From: Nipponacmea schrenckii
Taxonomy: Eukaryota > Mollusca > Gastropoda > Lottiidae
DNA length: 64,000 nt
NCBI GenBank assembly: GCA_030562195.1
Contig: JAUJPP010000007.1
Coordinates: 23,247,769 to 23,311,768 of the forward strand
Direction of reading: 5' to 3'
Position numbers and translations under genes: made by a program. Position 1 is the stretch's first letter. Every line of letters begins with the position of its first letter. This document shows positions 54,301-63,300 of the stretch, one piece after another. The notes beneath the pieces are model-generated. The model was not told where the DNA came from. It searched no databases and was given only the letters and a program-made list of their open reading frames with translations.

Positions 54301-57300
54301 TATTATAAATATACCAAATTGTTAAATAGAAACGTTTTAAATTAACAAGGGTTTAAAAGGATACCCACTGCATCAATACCGTTCACAGTTCTAGTTTTTA
54401 CTTATATTTGAAATAATTATTTTTATTAGAAAAGTGGTCTGACATATTTAACAAATGTGGCTGTTACTATAGCTAATAGAATTATTTGGGAAAGAGTTGA
54501 CGATATGGTTCCACAAGCAATGCCAGCACCACCTCCAGGAGGTTTTTATCATTTGTTTTTTGTACTTAAGATTAGAAAAATTAGTATCAATTTCTATGTT
54601 GATTAGTTGTATTAGTTTAATTAAAGTAGAAAGTTTTCATTATGATAGTTTTGCTTTTATTATAAATAACAGAGATAAATCTTTTAGATATATACGGTAC
54701 TTCAGTTTTGCTTCATAATCAATTAGTAATGTCTTATAACGTATCATCATTTCTCACTTCTCTTCTTAGATTTCAGATATTTAGATGGTTAAATAACATT
54801 GATTCCATTTAATAATTATATCAAAATCTATGACCATGAATCTAATCAACATTCATTGCTTGATAGAGACCAGAGAATGCTGGTTGAAACGTCGCTGAAC
54901 TAAAATTAATAATTGTATCCATAAGAATTTGTTTTGTTGATCTAGCACCTTACTTAATGCCATTTAAAGATCATGAATCTAATGTTCTAATGCTTAAGAT
55001 TTTTAAAATAAAAGTCAGTTAAAGAACTACAGGTCTGAGGCTTTAATACCAACTGATGCAACCTAGTGCCCATTCTTTAGATTTAATATCTCATGATTGT
55101 TAGGGTAAACATCTGTCAACATTATATCTTCATTTATTATTACCCCTTAAATTTTTTTGCCTGACAAATAACAAAAATAAGTGAATAATAAGTAAATTAG
55201 TCTGCAATCATCATTTATTAAAACTCAATGCAATATTATGTTTATCTAGAATCATATTGGGCCAACTTTTAGTTAATGATTATTATTTCTATTGTCATTT
55301 TGTGGAAGACTGGGAGTGAAGTATGATTCATATATAAATGTTATAATTATTAGCAAAAAATGTAATCAATGATGAAATTGACCAGTACAAGAAAAAAAAA
55401 TATTATTTAACCTCACTCCTCACCCCCTTTCTAATTGAAGATAATTTTATTTTGACAGGCTAGTGGCCTTAAATATCTAACAGATGCAACAGTAAATAAA
55501 ATCAAACACTATCGCTTTATATTTAAAAGAATTGGAGCTGTGGAAGGATGTCCGAACTGTGATTTAAGGGTGTCGTCAGCACGATTGAACAATGTTAAGT
55601 TTATTAACTTCTAGAGTGATCTATAAATGATGCTTTCATTATCTTTGCTCTACAATACTGCTAGTTTAGAGACACTGCCTTGCTCATGCATGTCATGGAT
55701 GGGTTTCAATATATTTTCAATTCTGGGTTAGTTAGTCTTTTAGAAGCTGTAGAATTTTAATGATAAGCTGTATAACACTAATAAAGATATATTTTACTGT
55801 GAAAGTTAATTTTAGCTCTTACATTCTCTTTAAAATCAATTAGGAGTACTAAAGCAACAAAACAATTTATAATAACATATCTTTAGGAGACAACAAACAT
55901 TGGTTAGATATTTAATGTAGCTATTGAATGTTTCTATCCCTGCTACCTCAGACAGTGACTAAATACAATGATAAAAAATGATTGAGTTAAATTTACCTTT
56001 TAAATTTCCGAGGTTTATGTAAGGTTTTTGTAAGATTGTATCTATTTTAGAATTGTTGAAAATTAAAGAAGTATGACACACATAATAAGAGTGGCTGTTT
56101 TGTTAGATAAATGATAGTTTGAGAGTTGATGAGTTTTATTATAAACTGTACAAAGAATTTCAAATCTTTCTGGAATTTCAGGATACTGTATTGTACTATA
56201 GGCTCATCTCATTACAGTGTTTATTTCTTTGAACAGATCTTTACTCTGGGTTTAACTTTTTTTTTGATTTTTTAAGCATATCATTCATTCATCATGAAAT
56301 GATTGCTTAAGGCAAGCACTGTTCTCTAATTTAACAATAAAAATTTCTTAGGCTAATGGTGTACAGTATATAACTGATTTGAATGTTCAAGATACAACAA
56401 ATTACCCATTTCCTGTTGATGGCATATTAGAAATGAGACCTGAAGCAGACAAACAACCAGGTATCGCTCTGACTAAATCCACTTAAATCCCTTCCCATAA
56501 CAGAGTGATCTCAAAACACATTTCATCTTTATTCTTAGCTAGGATGGAGAAATTACTCTAATATCTTAAATATTTAAGATTTTGATTCAAAGGAGATGTA
56601 TTTTTATATGCCCACATGAAAATGTAGACGTATATTGCCATCACCCCTGTCCGTCCGTCGGTCCGTCCGTCACCAATTACTTGTGTACACGATACAGGCC
56701 AGAGTTTTTATCCGATTTGAATGAAACTTGGTATGTGCATTAATCTTGATAATATCTCGGACAAGTTCTAAAACAGTGCGATTACAGATGTCCATTTATG
56801 AGTTATTGCACTTGATTAAATGAAAAAACGTTAAAATTTAGTTGTGTACGCAATAGAAGTTGTAGTTTTTATCGGATTTGAATGAAACTTGGTATGTGTA
56901 TTCATCTTGATAATATCTCGGACAAGTTCGAAAATGGCACGATTCCAGATGTCTGTTTATTAGTTATGGCCCTTGATTAGATGGAAAAACGTTAAAATTT
57001 ACTTGTGTACGCAATAGAAGCTGTAGTTTTCATCCAATTTGAATGAAACTTGGTATGTGTATTCATCTTGATAATATCTCGGACAAGCTCGAAAATGGCA
57101 CAATTCCAGATGTTGGTGTATGAGTAATGGCCCTTGATTAAATGAAAAAACGTTAATATTTACTTGTGTACACAATAGAAGCTATAGTTTGCATCTGATT
57201 TTAATGAAACTTGGAATGTGTATTTATCTTGATAATATCTCAGACAAGTTCGAAAATGGCACGATTCCAGATGTCGGTTTAGGAGTTATGGCCCTTGATT

Positions 57301-60300
57301 ATTTAAAAAATGTTAAAATGTACTTGTGTATGCAATAGAACCTATAGTTTTCATCCGATATGAATGAAACTTGGTATGTGTATTCATCTTGATAATATCT
57401 CGCCAGATGTCTGTTTATGAGTTATGGCCCTTGATTGAATGAATAAAAGTTAAAATTTACTTGTGTACGCAATAGAAGCTGTAGTTTTTATCAGATTTGA
57501 ATGAAACTTGGTATGTGTTAGCTTATTCATCTTAATAACATCTCGGACAAGTTAAAAAATGGTGTGATTCCAGATGTCGGTTTATGAGTTATTGCCCTTG
57601 ATTAAATGAAAAAACATGGAATAATCTTTTTGCTGAAGTGAGCGTGCCTGGCAAGCTACCTTTTAATTGTACCGCTATATATTGTCTCCATCCTAAAGAA
57701 TAAACACATTCTTCTAACAGAGGTACTTAATCATTTTTGACTACATATACCATTCCTTTGTCTGTTGTTTTACAAGGCTATTTTAATAGAGAGTGTCTGT
57801 GCCTTACACCTGAAAAATATGTCCAATTAATTTTTCATTTGTGGGAATTACTACGCTAGAAACTCTATAAGAAATTTTTTACTGTATCTTTTTAACTGGT
57901 TTTATTAGCCTGGTACTTTTACAGGAAAGGGATGGAATGTGACATTATGTACCTTGTAACAGAATAAAATTCTACTCTATATCTTTATATCCACTTTTTT
58001 ATGTTGTATTAATATTATGAAATATTTATTAGTTGTTAATATTGTCACTGTATAATAGCAGATCTTATCTTACAGATTCTATACAGCCATTTTCAGGATT
58101 GTGTACAGTTTTGGAAGAAACAAAATTCTAATCTGTTATGTTTGATTATTAATATTTGATTTTAGGCAATGAATACACAATATATGACTAACATAGATGT
58201 GTTTTACAGAGAAATAAATCCATTCTATTATGAAGATATGGATGATGCAATGGTTGCTTTTGTGGAAAATGGTCCAGGTATTCAGTTTGAGCTCTGAAGA
58301 TTATTTCTCCCATATGTCATGATTTTTTATAGCAGGAATGAATGCAAACATGTCCTTTTTATACACCCACATAAAATATGGAACTTATATTGTTGTCACC
58401 CATGTCCGTCTTTCTGTCTACAATTGTTTATTATTACCTAAGGATGAGCCCTATTGAAAATGAATAATATCAAAATATTGCATTGTTAGAAGGTACAATT
58501 CTTGACAGATTGTAATAAAACTTAGTATTAGTTTACATTAATCACCCTAGAAAAGAAGTATATGATGAAAAGTTGAATATTTTATGCTAGTGATTGTTAC
58601 TTTACTGTAAATTTTTTGTTCAAATTCAATGCTGCTAGTGGGCGTATATTAACTAGTCTGGCAAGCTATCTTAAAGAAAACATCTCAATGCATGTGAAGA
58701 AATTCAAAAGAACTATACGATTTGGAATAAATATTTTCAAAGTTGAACATTTCAAAGTTTTATCAGATTTATAGATAAAAAGAAATTAAAGTTTGCTGTG
58801 GCAACCCTTTATTTCACCACTTCTATTATAATCAGTTTTGTTAAAGAAATGATTGTTTGGCACGTGCTTTGGGTGAGAATAGCATATTATTGTGTATCTA
58901 ACAAGAAGTGGTATTGACCGATAGTTGTGTTTTCTTAGTTTTAGAAGTGTCATATTAACTAATTATGCAAGCTGCTTAAATCTTGAATTCCTCAGAAAAA
59001 GAATAATAGTCGTTCAAAAGTTGATGATTTTATTTCAGAAGTTATAGACCATCAGTTTTTGTTAGAGTCTTCATCAGTATTAAAATTCATTTGATGATTT
59101 CCAACAATATTTTATTCCATTTCTCATTGCATGCCCTAGGAAAACTTTATGTATTTTTTATAAAAATTTGTTGTGATGTGGTGATTATTCAGCATTTTAT
59201 GTACTTACCTAACCCTGCTTCTAACACTACTTTAGCTAACAACCCTTTAACACAGCTTATTGTTTTACTACTTTTGATATATAGAATGAAATCGTTTAAT
59301 TTTTCATTTAAAATATTCTTTTTAAAAAATTTAGAAAATAAAACTAAGAAAAACAAATATATTTCTTAAGACTTTTAAAAAAAAAAAGAAAGCAGTAATA
59401 TCATTTATGACTATACAGAGTATCACAGTTTCTTTTCACTATTTTTGTTGTTGTTACAGCTCCCAATGCAGGAATGGGTGTTGGTGGATCAATTGAACCA
59501 CTAGCTGAAGTTAAGCATGTTCGTTCATATTTTCCTGAAACATGGCTGTGGGAGAGTGGTAAAACAGGGTATGTTGGTATTTAATTTGAGATATTGAACT
59601 GTATGGATAGTTAAAATTAACATAACAGTCGGAACTGTTGAATCACTATCAACAAATTACCAGTGACCTTGATAAAGATAAAGTTGATTCATTATTTCTT
59701 ATCCTTTACATGTCTTGAAGTCTTTAATAAAATCTAGTTAGCATAATATCAAGTGGATATTTGTTTTCAATATATAAATGTTGAAAGCATGTAATAAATT
59801 CTATCACAATCATTTTTGAATTATTGGCCAGCTTATTATTGTCCTTGGAATAAGTGAATAATTGAGAATGGTGTTAAGGTTGACATGTTCCACTACTAAG
59901 CTGACTGATATCATATATTTTAAATCAAAAGTTTTATTTTAGATTAAATGGCGAAGTTGTGTTCTCATCAAAAGTACCAGATACTATAACATCTTGGTTT
60001 GCTACAGCTTTCTCTGTCAGTCCTACAAATGGTCTAGGTTTAACAACTACACCAGCTAAAGTAAGTTAGTTATCCTGTACAATAAAATATACTGGTTTAA
60101 GATATTTATTTAACAGTAAATATCAACCAAATATAGAGTAAAAAGTTCAAACAAATTTATTTTGGAGATTTTTCATTTTACTGAAAACTATATTTTAGTA
60201 GGAAATGATTATCAGTTATGAACCAATTGAGGTTGTTATATACCTACATCTGTAAATCTTTAGACTAAGCCAGATTTTTCTTGTGAATGTGAAAAGTACT

Positions 60301-63300
60301 ACATTTGTGATTAATGAAAAATGTAGTTATGTAATGTGGTATGTTTATGTATATATATTTGAATATTGGAATGAGTTAGATTTTTGTAGTAGCTAGTTTC
60401 AGACCACAGCTTATTCAAATGTGGGAGCACTGGAAATTGCCAGTCCTTTATGTTGTTGTGTGCCACTTAGTTATCAAGACTTGTTTTCCTGATAAAAAAT
60501 TTTGTGTTTATGTCAAACCTTTTTCAGAGAGAATATTAAGAATAAATTTCATTAGAAACAAACTCATAATACATTTAGTGTTTTTTGCTTTATATGTATT
60601 ATTTAATGGATTAATCTTTAATACATGGTGTTTTATTCTTTATTTTCAGTTGAATGCCTTCCAAAAATTCTTTGTGAGTTTGAATTTACCATATTCCATC
60701 AGACGTGGCGAGAATTTTGAATTGTTAGCTTCAGTTAGTAACTATCTGAAACAAGATATCAATGTAAGTTTTTTGTAAGTCATTTAACATCTTTAAGTGT
60801 ATGTTTGTTTGCCATATAATTAAGTTAAAATTTACACCTGTTATTGTCTTTTACAATTAGCGTGTATTTTTAACCACACAATTTTTTTACAAGAAATAAT
60901 GATGACTTAAAGGTTAACCTTGCCTTGAAATTTAATTCATCCTGTTTATTTATCTTCTGTGATTCATTAACACCACAATAGTCTGAATTAACCTGTAGGT
61001 TCTTGTATATTAATCTCTTGGGTTCTTCTTTATTGAGTTATTCTGCTATTTATAGGTTGTGGTCACATTAAAAAGATCAGATGATTTTGCTGTATTGAGC
61101 ACCAATAGTATAGATGAAGAGTATGTTAGTGAGGAGATGGTAGAAACTATAATGGTAAGGTGTTTATTTTACTGCACATAACACAGAGCCACTTAAAGAT
61201 ACATTTGACTCGTATGAATGATGAATAAAACTCAAAAGCTGATGCTCTATTGGAAAGTTTTAAATATTTTCCCATCTATTTATAATTCTGTCTGCAGCTA
61301 CTGTTTATTCTGACAACATGGAATAAAACTCTGTTCCAGCTCTGTGTTTTATTGAACTTCTTGTTGATACCATGAATCCCAAATGTACGCAACTCACAAA
61401 CGGAAGGCCCCTTAGTTATGACTGTCAATTTCTATTTCAAGAAAATGATCTAAACTTGGATTGTCTGTTTCATTATCTCTGGTAAAACATTTTATTTATA
61501 GGTAAAGAGTGATAGTATCAAGACAGTTTCATTCCGTATTCAACCTAAGAAACTTGGTGACATTACTGTCTCAGTAAAAGCACAGCCACCACAGAGCAGT
61601 GGAGAGGATGGTGATGCTGTTGATAAAACAGTCTTTGTTAAGGTGATAATTATATAGATATATGTTCTGTTTATTTTATTTAGAACTTTACAGAGAGTTC
61701 TCTTATGACATATAAGTTTTTGTATCAGGTTGGTCATTGCTTTTTAAGGATCATTGCTGCAGTATTGTAGGGTTGATAAAAATTGTATTAAAATATAGTT
61801 TTTGTTTTCAGCAGGTTATTTTTTTTACGATGACCAATATAAATATATGTGATTACACCATAATCGATAAAACATCAAATTTGAATTTTTTTACAGCCTG
61901 AAGGTTTTAAGATGATGAATGCCACATCATTCTATGTTGATTTAAGTGAAGAAACAGTCTATGATGATGAGGTTGATATTTGGTACCCAGTAGATGTCGT
62001 ATCTGGTTCTAGACGAGCTGAAGTGCAAGTTACAGGTAATAAAGTGAATCACTAAATATTAAAGAGATTATGCTGATTTGATTGTCCTAGTGTCCTTCAA
62101 TTAACAATTTTTAGTTGAAGAAACAGCCAGTATATTGAATTGTATGAACATTCTGGATTTATTGGGGGCAGAAGGGAAGTTATTGAAAGTTTATTTTTTA
62201 AGAACACTACTCATGTGACCAGTTATTTATGGCCATAACTGTTGAATTTTTATCACACATTTCAGTTTCTTTATTGATGTTCACTTGCAGTTGAAAAGTA
62301 CCACAAACAGAAGAATAAGTATTTATACATACATGTATTAACAATCTTATTATAGGTGATGTTATGGGACCAGCATTAGATGGATTAGAGAAATTACTTC
62401 AAGTACCATATGGTTGTGGAGAACAGAATATGATCTCCTTTGTACCTAATATATATGTATGTGATTATCTTACAAGTGTTGGAAAAATTACAGAAGATAT
62501 TAGATCTAGATCTGTCAAAAATATGCAAAGAGGTATGTTTAATTTTACTATCTAACTTCAATCTTATTTTTTAAGCAATTTCACCTTTACTTAACAATAA
62601 TCTGTTTAGGGAACATGAGAACTGTAATTTTATGAAGTCTGTAAACTTAATCAATAGTGATACCGGTAAATTTTTGGAGAAATATATAAATTATACAGGT
62701 ACTTTAAATGTTATTTTTTATTTCTGCGGTCATTGATTGAAGACTACATTCTATCTTTATACTTATTATATATACAATAGAGATCATTCTAATAAGGTCA
62801 AAACTATTACTATAATATACTTAAACCTATCATTATTGTAAGAAAAGAACAAAACACAACCCCTGTAAATTTACTGTAATTAAGCCCTGCTCTTATGTTG
62901 CAATACCACCTTATAAAAATGAAAGTTAACTTTTCTGAACTGTGATCTAGTCAAACGTTATAGTGGAACAATATATAACAATGTTTATTTATTTTTATAT
63001 TCCCGGCAAATTCTTGGAACCTTTCTTGTTAGTTACAAGGATTTGCCCCTTTATAAAAATAATGATAAAATTTATAACCTGAATTCAGGTTATCAAAGAG
63101 AGTTGAAATATCGACATGGAGATGGTTCATTTAGTGCTTTTGGTGAATCTGATGATTCTGGTAGTACATGGTAAGTTAAAACTGTTATCTAAAATACTCA
63201 GGTATTTATTTTGGTTTCTTCATAAAATATCTGTGAATATGGTAAATAGAGGGGTGAAAATTATATTTTAGGTAACTATTTCAATAAGTATTGAAATAAA

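Noticed and set aside
48628..54429. Additional bait cassettes hidden between V3 and V4.
   Set aside because: Read for AG followed by the xxGLxYxT opening in all frames; only repeats and unclassified sequence were found.
58990..59110. A possible eighth cassette after TTTATTTCAG near 59038.
   Set aside because: In phase 0 it meets a stop at the third codon (AAG TTA TAG) and lacks the shared opening motif.
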